DNA of 6,427 bases from an uncultured Chromatiaceae bacterium (lineage in GTDB: Bacteria; Pseudomonadota; Gammaproteobacteria; Enterobacterales; Alteromonadaceae), in assembly GCA_946481195.1 (NCBI GenBank), contig CAMLNG010000226.1:1-6427 (forward strand), in the 5' to 3' direction. The notes under the pieces are model-generated. The model did no database searches. It saw nothing but the letters and a program-made list of their open reading frames with translations, and had not been told where the DNA came from. Positions 6,384 to 6,427 of this stretch are shown here, piece after piece. The position numbers were made by a program, and so were the translations under genes. Position 1 is the stretch's first letter, and every line of letters begins with the position of its first letter.

Positions 6384-6427
6384 ATGTCGCACAATAAAAT
6401 GAATAAATGTGCCGTAGCGGTCAAACT
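6384..6427 (+). CDS. Start of a gene running off the right edge, possible exported or TonB-dependent protein
   Basis: ATG at 6384 opens a frame to the window end, giving MSHNKMNKCAVAVK. A strong GGGAG ribosome site (6373-6377) lies six bases upstream, and promoter and operator elements precede it, so a real gene start is well supported. The basic N-terminus passing into small hydrophobic residues looks like the beginning of a signal peptide. Genes divergent from LacI regulators in these bacteria are often TonB-dependent receptors for sugars, but fourteen residues cannot identify the product. A nearby ATG at 6371 meets a stop after eight codons and is rejected. Confidence 0.6.
   Translation, partial: MSHNKMNKCAVAVK

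Overview
The window reads as chromosomal DNA of a marine or aquatic gammaproteobacterium. Protein styles (a CrbS/CbrA-like SLC5-histidine kinase, a DUF819 carrier, a LacI regulator divergent from a probable exported protein) fit the Alteromonadales/Rheinheimera-Alishewanella neighbourhood. That placement is inference from resemblance; no rRNA or other marker is present. I see no mobile elements, CRISPR arrays, tRNAs or rRNAs.

Left block (1-3161, minus strand): a D-3-hydroxybutyrate dehydrogenase gene (2409-3161) is followed after 68 bases, with no visible terminator, by a very long gene (start 2340) that runs off the left edge. Its visible 780 residues are a sodium:solute-symporter-like membrane domain, a linker, and a PAS_7 domain leading towards a histidine kinase beyond the edge. 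This joins ketone-body/PHB-derived carbon metabolism to a transporter-like sensor of the family that includes the acetate-switch kinase CrbS.

Middle block: a 414-base non-coding stretch (3162-3575) separates the dehydrogenase from a divergent DUF819 membrane carrier (3576-4826, plus). A compact hairpin with an A-run on one side and a T-run on the other (4846-4873) can serve as a terminator for both this gene and the convergent regulator gene.

Right block: a complete LacI-family regulator (4899-5927, minus) faces a 456-base intergenic region and then the first 14 codons of a divergent gene at the right edge. The intergenic region holds a near-perfect 18-base palindrome with a central CG (6311-6328), placed just after a predicted promoter of the edge gene. 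A variant of the same site lies in front of the lacI-type gene itself (6012-6030). Together they suggest a repressor that controls both itself and the divergent gene, most likely for uptake of a sugar. This is the most informative regulatory signal here. I found no clearly unprecedented system.
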